Assembly (NCBI GenBank): GCA_033344815.1
Contig: JAWPMR010000001.1
Coordinates: 1,226,136 to 1,290,135 of the forward strand
DNA from: Paracoccaceae bacterium
GTDB lineage: Bacteria > Pseudomonadota > Alphaproteobacteria > Rhodobacterales > Rhodobacteraceae
Reading direction: 5' to 3'
Length of the DNA stretch: 64,000 nucleotides
The position numbers were made by a program, and so were the translations under genes. Shown here piece after piece: positions 46,449 to 55,654 of the stretch. The notes beneath the pieces are model-generated. The model saw only the letters and a list, made by a program, of their open reading frames with translations. It had not been told where the DNA came from and made no database searches. Position 1 is the stretch's first letter. The number at the start of each line of letters is the position of its first letter.

Positions 46449-47462
46449 ATGGATACCTCGCCCACCCTCACTTTTACGGATCGCGGCATTTACTGTGCTG
46501 CAGGGGATTTCTACATTGATCCTTGGCGCCCCGTAGAGCGCGCATTGATTACCCATGGCCACGCGGATCATGCCCGCAGCGGGCACAAATCATATCTGGC
46601 TACTCATGCGGCAATCCCTGTAATGCGTCACAGACTGGGCGATATTGCTGCTCAGGGCCTGTCCTTTGGTGAGACCCTGCAGATAGGGGATGCCACCGTG
46701 TCCTTTCATCCAGCCGGTCATGTGCCGGGGTCAGCTCAAATCAGGGTTGAAGTAAATGGAGAAATCTGGATTGCCTCAGGTGACTACAAGACCGAGAATG
46801 ACGGGCTTTCGGAAGGTTTTGAATCGCAAAAATGCCATCACTTCATAACCGAATCGACTTTCGGGTTGCCGGTGTTTCGGTGGCAACCACAGGTGAAAGT
46901 GGCACGGGAATTAAATGACTGGTGGGCCAGCTGTGCAGCTGCAGGAAAAACCGCTTTTCTTGGTGCCTACGCTTTGGGCAAAGCACAACGACTGATGACA
47001 ATGTTGGATCCTGACATAGGACCAATCCTCACGCATGGGGCCGTTGAGGCCACCAATACAGTGCTGCGCGCCCAAGGTTTGAGCCTGCCCGCAACCGTCC
47101 CCGTCACGGCACAAACGGATCCAAAGGCCCATAAGGGAGCGCTGGTGCTGGCACCGCCCTCTGCTCTTGGCAGCAAATGGGCGCGCAAATTCGGCGCGCA
47201 AGAAAGCGCTTTCGCCAGCGGATGGATGCAACTGCGCGGTGTGCGCAGACGGCGCGCGGGGGACCGGGGCTTCGTGATTTCTGATCACGCCGATTGGAAT
47301 GGATTGCTGGAAGCGATCAAGGCGACAGGTGCGGAAAACATCTATGTCACACATGGATATACCGATGTTTTCACGCGCTATCTTACTGAAAACGGCTGGA
47401 ACGCGCAGGTTGTCCCCACCGAATTCGAAGGCGAGACGATAGATGTCGAGAGTACAGAATGA
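46449..47462 (+). CDS. Ligase-associated DNA exonuclease (metallo-beta-lactamase/CPSF fold)
   Basis: 337 residues from ATG 46449. Beta-lactamase-like metal site THGHADHARSGHKSY, FHPAGHVPGSAQIRVEV, ASGDYKTENDG, then a beta-CASP part and the closing ISDHADWNGL and YVTHGYTDVFTRYL. Family members process DNA 3' ends and are encoded beside ATP-dependent ligases. The gene overlaps the ligase by 4 bp. Confidence 0.9.
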   Translation: MDTSPTLTFTDRGIYCAAGDFYIDPWRPVERALITHGHADHARSGHKSYLATHAAIPVMRHRLGDIAAQGLSFGETLQIGDATVSFHPAGHVPGSAQIRVEVNGEIWIASGDYKTENDGLSEGFESQKCHHFITESTFGLPVFRWQPQVKVARELNDWWASCAAAGKTAFLGAYALGKAQRLMTMLDPDIGPILTHGAVEATNTVLRAQGLSLPATVPVTAQTDPKAHKGALVLAPPSALGSKWARKFGAQESAFASGWMQLRGVRRRRAGDRGFVISDHADWNGLLEAIKATGAENIYVTHGYTDVFTRYLTENGWNAQVVPTEFEGETIDVESTE

Positions 47463-49057
47463 AGCGTTTCGCGACCCTCTTCAATGCAATTGATCAAAGC
47501 ACAAAAACAACCGTAAAAGTGTCTGCTTTGGCCGATTACTTCGACGCCGCTCCGCATCAGGATCGCATGTGGACGATGGCGTTGTTTTCAGGGCGGCGTC
47601 CGAAACGGGCGGTGACCACAACGAGGCTACGCGAATGGGCTTCAGAGGCGGGGGACATCCCGCTTTGGCTTTTTGAGGAAAGTTATCCGATTGTCGGGGA
47701 TCTGGCTGAAACGATCGCGCTGGTATTGCCGCCAAATGACACCACCAGTGATCAAAGCCTGTCTCATTGGATAAATGCCCTGCGCGATCTGGCCAAAGAG
47801 GAAGAAGACGCACGCAAGGCTTTTGTCCTTGCGGCATGGGCCCAGCTTGGCGGGACCGAACGGTTTGTTTTCAACAAGCTGATCACCGGCGGGTTTCGCA
47901 TGGGGATCAGTCAAAAACTGATGACCCGCGCTCTGTCCCGCGCCACGGGCAAACCGGAAGCGGAACTGGCACATCGCCTCATGGGGAACTGGCACCCGGA
48001 TGACACCACATGGGACGCATTGATCGAAGCCGAAGACGCGATGGCAGACGCTTCGCGCCCCTATCCGTTTTATCTGGCCTATGCGTTGGAAGACACGCCA
48101 GAAGCCCTTGGCGATCCCGCAGGATGGCGCGCGGAGTGGAAATGGGACGGCATTCGTGGGCAGTTGATCCTGCGCGACGGGCAATATTTCATCTGGTCGC
48201 GCGGCGAAGAACTCATGACCGACCGTTTTCCCGAGCTTTCGCGCGCGGTTGATTTTCTGCCGCCCGGCACGGTTTTGGACGGCGAATTGTTGGTCTGGCA
48301 GCCGGGTGCGAACGGGCCAGACAGCTTCAATGCCTTGCAAAAACGTATCGGGCGCAAAACCGTGCCCAAAAAGCTGCTGGCGGAGGCACCGGTTGCCCTG
48401 CACGCTTATGATCTTTTGGAATGGGAAGGCGCGGACCTGCGCGAAGCACCTTTTGCCAGGCGCCGCACGCTATTGGAAGAGGCCTGCGCCGACCTGCCCG
48501 TTGACGCTCCTGTGCGTTTGTCACCGCAACTGACGTTTGAGGCCTGGTCGGAGCTGGCCGATCTCCGCAATATTGCGCGCGACGAAAATGCTGAAGGACT
48601 CATGCTGAAACGTGCCGACAGTCCGTATCGCATCGGACGCAAAAAAGGTGATTGGTGGAAATGGAAACTGGACCCGCTGACGATCGACGCGGTCATGATT
48701 TACGCGCAGGCCGGACACGGACGGCGCGCGAACCTGTTCACGGATTTCACTTTTGCGGTTTGGAATGGCGACGATCTGGTGCCATTCACCAAGGCTTACT
48801 CCGGTCTCAAGGATGCGGAGTTTCGCGAGATCACCAAATGGGTGCGCAAGAATACCCTGCAACGTTTCGGGCCCGTGCGGCAGGTCACTCCCCACCACGT
48901 ATTTGAAATCGCGTTCGAGGGTATTCAAGCAAGCCCACGCCATAAATCTGGCGTGGCCCTTCGATTTCCGCGCATGTCACGATGGCGACAGGACAAACTC
49001 CTGCAAGAGGCCAACACGTTAGACGACCTAAAGCAGATGCTTGCGACGTTTGGGTGA
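47459..49057 (+). CDS. ATP-dependent DNA ligase (LigC/LigB-like, exonuclease-associated)
   Basis: 532 residues. An N-terminal DNA-binding domain (about 1-200, GERFVFNKLITGGFRMG-like TERFVFNKLITGGFRMGISQ) is followed by the nucleotidyltransferase: adenylated Lys in EWKWDGIRGQL (K-x-D-G), RGEELMTDRFPEL, VLDGELLVW, EGLMLKRADSPYRIGRKK and WWKWKLDPLTIDAVMIYAQA. The C-terminal OB domain is present. In many bacteria a helicase and a phosphoesterase complete this set; they are not adjacent here. Confidence 0.93.
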   Translation: MKRFATLFNAIDQSTKTTVKVSALADYFDAAPHQDRMWTMALFSGRRPKRAVTTTRLREWASEAGDIPLWLFEESYPIVGDLAETIALVLPPNDTTSDQSLSHWINALRDLAKEEEDARKAFVLAAWAQLGGTERFVFNKLITGGFRMGISQKLMTRALSRATGKPEAELAHRLMGNWHPDDTTWDALIEAEDAMADASRPYPFYLAYALEDTPEALGDPAGWRAEWKWDGIRGQLILRDGQYFIWSRGEELMTDRFPELSRAVDFLPPGTVLDGELLVWQPGANGPDSFNALQKRIGRKTVPKKLLAEAPVALHAYDLLEWEGADLREAPFARRRTLLEEACADLPVDAPVRLSPQLTFEAWSELADLRNIARDENAEGLMLKRADSPYRIGRKKGDWWKWKLDPLTIDAVMIYAQAGHGRRANLFTDFTFAVWNGDDLVPFTKAYSGLKDAEFREITKWVRKNTLQRFGPVRQVTPHHVFEIAFEGIQASPRHKSGVALRFPRMSRWRQDKLLQEANTLDDLKQMLATFG

Positions 49058-49060
49058 TGT

Positions 49061-49957
49061 TCAGCTACAACTCCCCTCCAGCCCGACCATACCATTGCCG
49101 ACACCTGTGACAGTGACGGTGCAGGTCAGATCACCAGCCATTTTTTCAACGGAGGCGCCTGCGCCAACAGTCTGTGTCTCCACCCCATTGATCGCGATCC
49201 GCGCGCTGGAACCATCACCGGCCAAACCGGACACAAAAACCTTCAATGCGCCATCTGCCATAACGGCAACCGTTCCCGGACGATGGCCACTTTCCGGCGC
49301 TGGCGGCAGCGCAGACGCGCTTGATGCATCCGACATACCGCAATCGGATCCAACCGTCACACCATCGCCGCTCAACGACGCGACTCCAATCTTGCAATCT
49401 GCACCGGCAACAGTAGCTGTTTCACCGACACCGACGGACATAGATGCACCGTTCACGCTGAGCCGCGCTGAGCCGTTTTCACGATCCAGTCCAGACACAA
49501 ACGCGCGCACTGCGCCCTCGGCAAAGACCGCGGTCTCACCGACACCCAAAACGCCCGAGGTTTGCATGTCATCGGTCGCGTCGCCCGTCGACTCGGAAGA
49601 GGAACCGACCGCCGCCGCCGAAAGCGCGCTCAATGCTGCTTCCAAATCCTGAGCCTGAGCTGTTGCTGCCTCTGAGACTGCATCGATTCTGGCACTGACA
49701 TCTTCTTGCAGCGACGCCAGCTTGTCTTCCAAGCCGGTCGCGGCGGCGGCGCTACTCTCACCAAGACTGGCTTCAAGCTCTGCGAGCCGGGCACTCATGC
49801 TCTCCGTCGCTTCGCTCAACGTGGTGGCACTGGCATCCTGTGCTCGCTCCAGCGCTGCGGATATTTTTGAATTGGCGCGCGACTCGCTGATCGCGACGGC
49901 CAGAAGAACGCCGAATATCAAGCCCCCGATCGCGATGATTTTTGGTTGATTGTCCAT
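49061..49957 (-). CDS. Membrane-anchored coiled-coil protein with a duplicated C-terminal module
   Basis: 298 residues from ATG 49957. Short cytoplasmic N-terminus, one membrane helix (IIAIGGLIFGVLLAVAISES), an Ala/Glu/Ser-rich coiled coil (about 30-110), then two copies of a beta-rich module. Copy 1 has VRAFVSGLDRENGSARLSVN, copy 2 has LKVFVSGLAGDGSSARIAIN; each ends in a Gly/Asp-rich strand and a Cys. Exported side and function unknown; I recognise no named domain. Convergent with the ligase gene, leaving 3 bp. Confidence 0.7.
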   Translation of the reverse strand: MDNQPKIIAIGGLIFGVLLAVAISESRANSKISAALERAQDASATTLSEATESMSARLAELEASLGESSAAAATGLEDKLASLQEDVSARIDAVSEAATAQAQDLEAALSALSAAAVGSSSESTGDATDDMQTSGVLGVGETAVFAEGAVRAFVSGLDRENGSARLSVNGASMSVGVGETATVAGADCKIGVASLSGDGVTVGSDCGMSDASSASALPPAPESGHRPGTVAVMADGALKVFVSGLAGDGSSARIAINGVETQTVGAGASVEKMAGDLTCTVTVTGVGNGMVGLEGSCS

Positions 49958-50162
49958 TAATGATTTTCTCCCCATTTTTTCACAATTAAAAACAAACTTG
50001 CGATTTTTGATCCACAAAGTTTACCGGATTCGTTTCAGTTTCCTACCGAATTTTTGTCGTGCCGGTTGCGATATGCGGGCAAGGCCTTTACCTGCCTTAG
50101 GGCATGCAACCTCGGGTCGCCAGACACCGGGGCATGTTCATGAAAGTTTCAGAGGACAAGAG

Positions 50163-51983
50163 ATGGCCAACCACATGCTTTTCGACGCCAATGCCCATGA
50201 CTCCGGTTCATCCAATCCATTGGGCGATCTGCCCGAATGGGACTTGGATGACCTTTACACCGGCGAAGATGCTGCGGAGCTAAAACGCGATCTGGATTGG
50301 CTGGAGCAGGCCTGCGACAGTTTCGCCACAGATTTCGAAGGCAAACTCGCCGACCTGGATGCAGGTGGATTCCTCGATTGCGTATTGCGTAACGAAAAGA
50401 TCAATCAGGTGGCCGGGCGCATCATGTCCTTTGCAGGCTTGCGGTATTACCAGAAAACCACAGATGCGGATCGTGCAAAATTCATGTCTGACTTGCAGGA
50501 AAAGATCACCAATTTCACCACGCCTCTGGTGTTTTTCACGCTCGAAATTAATCGCTTGGCGGATGATCATCTGGACGGGCTTTATGCTCAAAATACCGAT
50601 CTGGCCCGCTACAAACCCGTTTTTGACCGGGTGCGCGCAATGAAACCCTATCAGCTCAGTGACGAGTTGGAAAAGTTCATGCATGATCTCGGCGTGGTCG
50701 GGGATGCATGGGAACGGTTATTTGATGAAACCATTGCGGGTCTGGAGTTTGAAGTTGATGGTGAGCAACTGAACATTGAAGGCACGCTGAACCTCTTAAC
50801 CGATCCGGATCGTGCAAAACGTGAGGCTGGTGCACGCGAGTTAGCGGATGTTTTTAGCGCCAACATCAAAACCTTTGCCCGCGTGCATAACACACAGGCG
50901 AAGGAAAAAGAGATCATCGACCGCTGGCGCGGCATGGAATCAGCGCAGCTCGGGCGTCACCTCAGCAATCAGGTGGAACCCGAAGTCGTAGAGGCGCTGC
51001 GCAACGCGGTTGTGGAGGCCTATCCAAAACTCAGCCACAGGTATTATGAATTGAAACGCAAATGGCTCGGCCTTGATAAAATGCAGGTCTGGGACCGCAA
51101 TGCGCCGCTGCCGATGGAAGACACGCGCGTAGTGCATTGGGATCAGGCGGAAAAGACCGTAATGGATGCCTATAATGCCTTTGATCCCCGCATGGGGCAG
51201 ATCGCTGAACCTTTCTTCAGCAAAGGTTGGATTGATGCAGGCGTGAAACCGGGCAAAGCGCCGGGTGCTTTTGCCCATCCAACGGTCACGAATGTTCATC
51301 CCTATGTGATGCTGAACTACCTAGGAAAACCGCGCGATGTCATGACCTTGGCGCATGAACTAGGGCACGGCGTGCATCAGGTTTTGGCGGCAGAACAAGG
51401 TGAAATGCTGTCCTCTACCCCCTTGACGCTGGCAGAAACAGCCAGTGTTTTCGGGGAAATGCTGACCTTCCGCAAAATGCTGGATGGGGCCACGGATCCA
51501 GCACAACGCAAGGTCATGCTCGCGGGTAAGGTCGAGGACATGATCAACACCGTTGTGCGACAGATTGCGTTTTACGACTTTGAATGCAAACTCCATGCCG
51601 CGCGGCGGGGTGGCGAATTGACGCCTGACGATATCAACGCGCTTTGGATGTCCGTGCAGGGCGAAAGCCTTGGGCCAGCTTTTGAGTTCATGGACGGATA
51701 CGAAACCTTCTGGGCATATATCCCGCATTTCGTGCATTCGCCGTTTTACGTCTACGCCTATGCGTTTGGTGATGGTTTGGTGAACGCACTCTATGCCGTC
51801 TACGCAGAAGGCGATGCTGGATTTGAAGACAAGTATTTCGAGATGCTCAAAGCAGGTGGCTCAAAGCATCACAAGGAATTACTGGCGCCCTTCGGGTTGG
51901 ATGCGTCCGATCCTGCGTTCTGGGACAAAGGTCTGTCGATGATCTCCGGCTTCATCGACGAATTGGAAGCGATGGAGAACTAA
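50163..51983 (+). CDS. pepF: Oligoendopeptidase F (M3 family metallopeptidase)
   Basis: 606 residues from ATG 50163; the longer frame upstream has no family match. Zinc motif TLAHELGHGVHQVL (HExxH) with the downstream Glu in LAETASVFGEML; substrate loop HSPFYVYAYAFGDGL. Cleaves short peptides in the cytoplasm. Confidence 0.95.
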   Translation: MANHMLFDANAHDSGSSNPLGDLPEWDLDDLYTGEDAAELKRDLDWLEQACDSFATDFEGKLADLDAGGFLDCVLRNEKINQVAGRIMSFAGLRYYQKTTDADRAKFMSDLQEKITNFTTPLVFFTLEINRLADDHLDGLYAQNTDLARYKPVFDRVRAMKPYQLSDELEKFMHDLGVVGDAWERLFDETIAGLEFEVDGEQLNIEGTLNLLTDPDRAKREAGARELADVFSANIKTFARVHNTQAKEKEIIDRWRGMESAQLGRHLSNQVEPEVVEALRNAVVEAYPKLSHRYYELKRKWLGLDKMQVWDRNAPLPMEDTRVVHWDQAEKTVMDAYNAFDPRMGQIAEPFFSKGWIDAGVKPGKAPGAFAHPTVTNVHPYVMLNYLGKPRDVMTLAHELGHGVHQVLAAEQGEMLSSTPLTLAETASVFGEMLTFRKMLDGATDPAQRKVMLAGKVEDMINTVVRQIAFYDFECKLHAARRGGELTPDDINALWMSVQGESLGPAFEFMDGYETFWAYIPHFVHSPFYVYAYAFGDGLVNALYAVYAEGDAGFEDKYFEMLKAGGSKHHKELLAPFGLDASDPAFWDKGLSMISGFIDELEAMEN

Positions 51984-51989
51984 GGCCCT

Positions 51990-52964
51990 TTAGGCGGGCG
52001 CTCCCCCTGCTTGAAACGTCATGTCCATCATCCTCTGCGTGCCTTTGCTGAACTCCAGCGGGCACGCGTAGGGCACGCCATCACGCGCGGACGTGGCAAA
52101 GGCTTCGACCTGCAAGACGTAGTGGTTTACACCGGGAAAGCGCTCTACGATCCGCTTTTGTCCCGAGGTTTCAAGGCACAATTCTGCCTGATCATGCACG
52201 GCAGCATTGAACGGACATGTCATGCGTAACACCCCCTCATCCCCATGAAAAACAACCTCCTGACGGTTAAACAGGCGCATAGAAATCACAGCTGAATAGG
52301 TAAAATCAGGGAATTTTGCGGCCATCTGCACAAATGTGTCCACGCCGTTTTCATAGTCGATATGCGCGAAAGGTATCGATTGCGGCTCTTGTCCCGTGAC
52401 AAATCTGACGGATCCAAACGTATAGACGCCAATATCTGGCAGTCCCCCGCCCCCCGCGGCAGACTGGTTGCGGATATTGCCCTGATCCGCGTTGAAATAT
52501 GAAAAAACCGCGTCCACGTGGCGCAGCGTACCGATCGCACCTGCGTCCACGAGTTCCTTGGCGCGCAGGAATTGCGGATGATGCACGATCATAAATGCCT
52601 CAGCCGCCAACAGTCCGGAGGCGTCACGCGCCGCGATCAGGCGATCAAATTCATCTGCCTGCAAGGTCATCGGTTTTTCGCACAGCACATGTTTGCCAGC
52701 TTCGAGCGCTTTGATCGACCAGGCGACATGCAAATGGTTTGGCAGTGGGATGTAGACCGCATCAACCGTTTCATCCGCCAAAAGCGCGTCGTAATCGCCA
52801 TGTATGGTCAGCCCGGGTGCAAAAGCCTGAAACGCTTCAGCTTTTTCAGGCGACGACGTGGCAAGAGCAACCAGTTGAGCGCCCTTGGCCGCGTGGATTG
52901 CAGGCCCCATGAAGTTCGCTGCAAAATTCGATGCTCCCAGAATACCCCAACGCAATGGTTTCAT
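51990..52964 (-). CDS. Gfo/Idh/MocA family NAD(P)-dependent oxidoreductase
   Basis: 324 residues. Rossmann start RWGILGASNFAANFMGPAI, the EKPMTL motif (Lys) in KHVLCEKPMTLQADEFDRLI, then AEAFMIVHHPQFLRAKELV and GGGLPDIGVYTFGSVRFV in the substrate domain. Acts on sugars or inositol-like polyols in known members; substrate not readable. Convergent with pepF. Confidence 0.9.
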   Translation of the reverse strand: MKPLRWGILGASNFAANFMGPAIHAAKGAQLVALATSSPEKAEAFQAFAPGLTIHGDYDALLADETVDAVYIPLPNHLHVAWSIKALEAGKHVLCEKPMTLQADEFDRLIAARDASGLLAAEAFMIVHHPQFLRAKELVDAGAIGTLRHVDAVFSYFNADQGNIRNQSAAGGGGLPDIGVYTFGSVRFVTGQEPQSIPFAHIDYENGVDTFVQMAAKFPDFTYSAVISMRLFNRQEVVFHGDEGVLRMTCPFNAAVHDQAELCLETSGQKRIVERFPGVNHYVLQVEAFATSARDGVPYACPLEFSKGTQRMMDMTFQAGGAPA

Positions 52965-53046
52965 TTATCCGCCCTCCCCCAATTTGGAACACGTTAGCGC
53001 AAGCACAATCGGGAGCGAATAGCAGAATCTCGATAAGATACGAAAA

Positions 53047-53075
53047 ATCCCCGCACGACGATTGTCTGCGGGGAT
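53047..53075 (-). terminator. rpoH terminator
   Basis: Minus strand ATCCCCGCA-GACAATCGTCG-TGCGGGGAT, followed by TTTTT, 10 bp after the rpoH stop. Confidence 0.85.
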
Positions 53076-53084
53076 CTAAATTGG

Positions 53085-53981
53085 TCAGGCCGAGGCCATC
53101 ATACCTTTTTCTTTTGCCAGATCGCGCATTTTCTTTTGCAGCTTTTCGAATGCCCGCACTTCGATCTGGCGGATCCGTTCGCGGCTCACGTCATATTCCG
53201 CGCTCAGATCTTCAAGCGTCACTGTTTTGTCGGACAATCGGCGTTGCGTCAGAATGTCCTTCTCACGGTCATTCAGCACTGTCATCGCATCAGCCAGCAA
53301 CTCGCGCCGCGCCTCAAGTTCGTTGCGCGCTTCATAATCGCCTGCCTGATCTGCTTCTTCGTCTTCAAGCCAATCCTGCCACTGCATGGTCCCTTCGCCC
53401 TCAGAGCCGACGGTTGCATTCAGAGAGGCGTCGCCACCAGACATGCGACGATTCATGGAAATGACCTCTGCTTCGGTCACGCCCAGATCCGTTGCGATCC
53501 GCGCGACGTTTTCCGGACGCATGTCGCCTTCTTCCAACGCGCCAATTTTATTCTTGGCCTTGCGCAAATTGAAGAACAGCTTCTTTTGACCAGACGTCGT
53601 GCCAAGCTTCACGAGGCTCCAGGAACGCAGGATATATTCCTGAATAGAGGCACGGATCCACCACATTGCATAAGTGGCCAGTCGGAATCCTTTTTCCGGG
53701 TCAAACCGTTTTACGGCCTGCATCAGGCCCACATTGGCCTCCGAGATGACCTCGGCTTGCGGTAAGCCATACCCACGATACCCCATTGCAATTTTTGCGG
53801 CCAGGCGCAGGTGCGACGTGACCATGCGGTGCGCCGCTGCGGTGTCTTCCTTTTCGACCCAGGCTTTCGCCAGCATGTATTCTTCTTCGGGTTCCAGAAG
53901 TGGAAACTTCCGAATCTCCTGCATGTAGCGGTTCAATCCGCCTTCCGGTGTTGGGGCCGGTAGATTTGCATAATTAGCCAT
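53085..53981 (-). CDS. rpoH: RNA polymerase heat-shock sigma factor (sigma-32)
   Basis: 298 residues. Region 2 includes RYGLPQAEVI-like YRGYGLPQAEVISEANVGLM and YAMWWIRASIQEYILRSWSL. The RpoH box QKKLFFNLRKAKNKI is diagnostic for sigma-32. Region 4 is EDLSAEYDVSRERIRQIEVRA. Drives heat-shock genes. Roseobacters often carry two RpoH proteins; which one this is cannot be told here. Confidence 0.95.
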   Translation of the reverse strand: MANYANLPAPTPEGGLNRYMQEIRKFPLLEPEEEYMLAKAWVEKEDTAAAHRMVTSHLRLAAKIAMGYRGYGLPQAEVISEANVGLMQAVKRFDPEKGFRLATYAMWWIRASIQEYILRSWSLVKLGTTSGQKKLFFNLRKAKNKIGALEEGDMRPENVARIATDLGVTEAEVISMNRRMSGGDASLNATVGSEGEGTMQWQDWLEDEEADQAGDYEARNELEARRELLADAMTVLNDREKDILTQRRLSDKTVTLEDLSAEYDVSRERIRQIEVRAFEKLQKKMRDLAKEKGMMASA

Positions 53982-54014
53982 GAGCGCCTCCCAATGTTTA
54001 AGGGCTTAACATAG

Positions 54015-54042
54015 ATATGGTATCTAAACTGATCGGTTCAAG
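54015..54042 (-). promoter_or_regulatory. Candidate rpoH promoter, sigma-32-like or overlapping sigma-70
   Basis: On the minus strand CTTGAA, 16 bp, CCATAT, about 35 bp before the rpoH start. This resembles the CTTG...CCATAT pattern of alphaproteobacterial heat-shock promoters. The same bases can also be read as TTGAAC-N17-ATATCT for the housekeeping sigma factor. Confidence 0.45.
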
Positions 54043-54162
54043 TCTGGGACCGTGAAAATCTTAACAGAACCAGTACAAGTGTTCGATTAATGAAGGTTTG
54101 ACATGCCGCGCCAGGGTTAACGCTTCACATGTCAGTGCGTTCACGCAGGCTTGCGATTTATG

Positions 54163-55191
54163 TCATACACTACGCAAAACATCGAGCAACCTGGTCATGT
54201 CAGCTGGAAGAGGTGCTTCAAACCGCACTTTTTCCCCACTAACAGGGTGATCAAACCCCAAAACTGCCGCATGCAAAGCTTGCCGTGAAAAAGCGCGCAC
54301 AGCCTCTGAAGCTGCGTCAGGCAGCGCCTTGGCCGCGAGTTTTCGTTTTCCCCCATAAGTTGGATCCCCAACCAACCCGTGCCCCGCATGTGCCATATGC
54401 ACCCGTATCTGGTGCGTGCGCCCCGTCTCCAGCCAGCATTCCATGAGGGCAAGAACGGGTGGGACACCAAACCGTTCGATCGTGCGCGCCCGTGTGACGG
54501 CATGGCGACCGCCATGGAACAGGACCGCCTGACGTTGCCGGTCAGTCTTGTGCCGGGCCAGCTGTGTCGTGATTTTCAGGATGTTACCAGACTCGAAATT
54601 CGTGCCTTTGACGCCGCGCAAGCGGGGATCGTTTGCATCCGGGACGCCATAGACCAACGCGCGGTAATATCGCTCCACGGTATGGGCTTCGAATTGCCCT
54701 GCCAACCCATGGTGTGCGGCATCCGATTTGGCCACGACGAGCAAACCAGACGTCTCCTTGTCAATCCGGTGCACAATGCCAGGGCGCTTCACCCCGCCCA
54801 CGCCGGAAAGATCATCACCACAATGCGCCAAAAGCGCATTCACCAATGTCCCTGACGGCGTACCGGGCGCTGGGTGCACGACCATGCCAGCCGGTTTATT
54901 GAGGACTATAAGGTCGTCATCCTCGAATATGATCTCAAGAGGAAAATCCTCAGGAAGAATATGACTATCCTGCGCCTCCTCGACCTTGATCGATACTTCC
55001 GCGCCAGCTGCAATGCGTGCGCGTGGATCTGTCACCACATCCCCGCCGACAGTCACCGCGCCCTCTGCGATCAATCGACCCAAGCGTGTCCGCGATAGTG
55101 CAGCCTCCACTGGCACATCACGCGCAAGCGCCTTATCAAGGCGCGGCGGCGGTGTGTCGTTAATGGCGAATTGGATGTAACGAAACGGCAT
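54163..55191 (-). CDS. rluD: 23S rRNA pseudouridine synthase RluD
   Basis: 342 residues from ATG 55191 (PFRYIQFAINDTPPPRLDKA). S4 domain (ALSRTRLGRLIAEGAVTVGG), then the RluA-type catalytic motif HRIDKETSGLLVVAKSD (Asp nucleophile) and RVHMAHAGHGLVGDPTYGGK. The longer upstream open frame crosses the divergent gene and is rejected. Its ATG shares the CATG tetranucleotide with the divergent neighbour. Confidence 0.94.
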   Translation of the reverse strand: MPFRYIQFAINDTPPPRLDKALARDVPVEAALSRTRLGRLIAEGAVTVGGDVVTDPRARIAAGAEVSIKVEEAQDSHILPEDFPLEIIFEDDDLIVLNKPAGMVVHPAPGTPSGTLVNALLAHCGDDLSGVGGVKRPGIVHRIDKETSGLLVVAKSDAAHHGLAGQFEAHTVERYYRALVYGVPDANDPRLRGVKGTNFESGNILKITTQLARHKTDRQRQAVLFHGGRHAVTRARTIERFGVPPVLALMECWLETGRTHQIRVHMAHAGHGLVGDPTYGGKRKLAAKALPDAASEAVRAFSRQALHAAVLGFDHPVSGEKVRFEAPLPADMTRLLDVLRSV

Positions 55192-55498
55192 GGAAAATCC
55201 CGACGTAAAACCTGAGGAAGAAACTGCCGAACCCGCGAATCTGCGGTTTTTACGGCGGTTGGTGACCTTGCTGACAGCGACGATGATTGGCGGTCTTCTA
55301 CTGATCATTGCGTTGATTGTCATCCGCTTCAACGATGCCCCCCCCAAATTACCGGCAGAAATTGAACTACCAGGGGGTGCGACAGCCATTTCGTTCACAC
55401 AAGGCCCTGATTGGTTTGCGATTGTAACGGATGCAGATGAAATTTTGATCTTTGATCGGATCACCGGCGGTTTGCGCCAAAGCATCCAGATCGAGTAA
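55190..55498 (+). CDS. DUF6476-type single-pass membrane protein
   Basis: 102 residues. Acidic start (ENPDVKPEEETAEPANLRFL), one membrane helix (VTLLTATMIGGLLLIIALIV), then a periplasmic domain LPAEIELPGGATAISFTQG to FDRITGGLRQSIQIE. Conserved small protein of Rhodobacteraceae divergently paired with rluD; function unknown. Confidence 0.8.
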   Translation: MENPDVKPEEETAEPANLRFLRRLVTLLTATMIGGLLLIIALIVIRFNDAPPKLPAEIELPGGATAISFTQGPDWFAIVTDADEILIFDRITGGLRQSIQIE

Positions 55499-55513
55499 AA
55501 TAAGATAGCCGGG

Positions 55514-55563
55514 TAGTACCACCTCCCCGACGTGAACGGCGGGTCCCCTTATCCACAATCAGC
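55514..55563 (-). repeat. Degenerate second copy of the 3' part of tRNA-His
   Basis: Over about 50 bp this matches 56435-56484 of the intact tRNA-His gene (GTACCACCTCCCCG, TGAACGG and ATCCACAATCAG are shared), with about ten mismatches. It covers the acceptor/T-arm through the anticodon. Same orientation, 920 bp apart: the pattern left by integration into a tRNA 3' end. Confidence 0.7.
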
Positions 55564-55654
55564 GACTTTGTCCTGCGAGCCATTGTCTTTGCTTAGCTTT
55601 ATAGGGGCTCGTGGCAGACTAGTCACCGAGTTAGAGTGAGAAAAAGAGTTTGTT

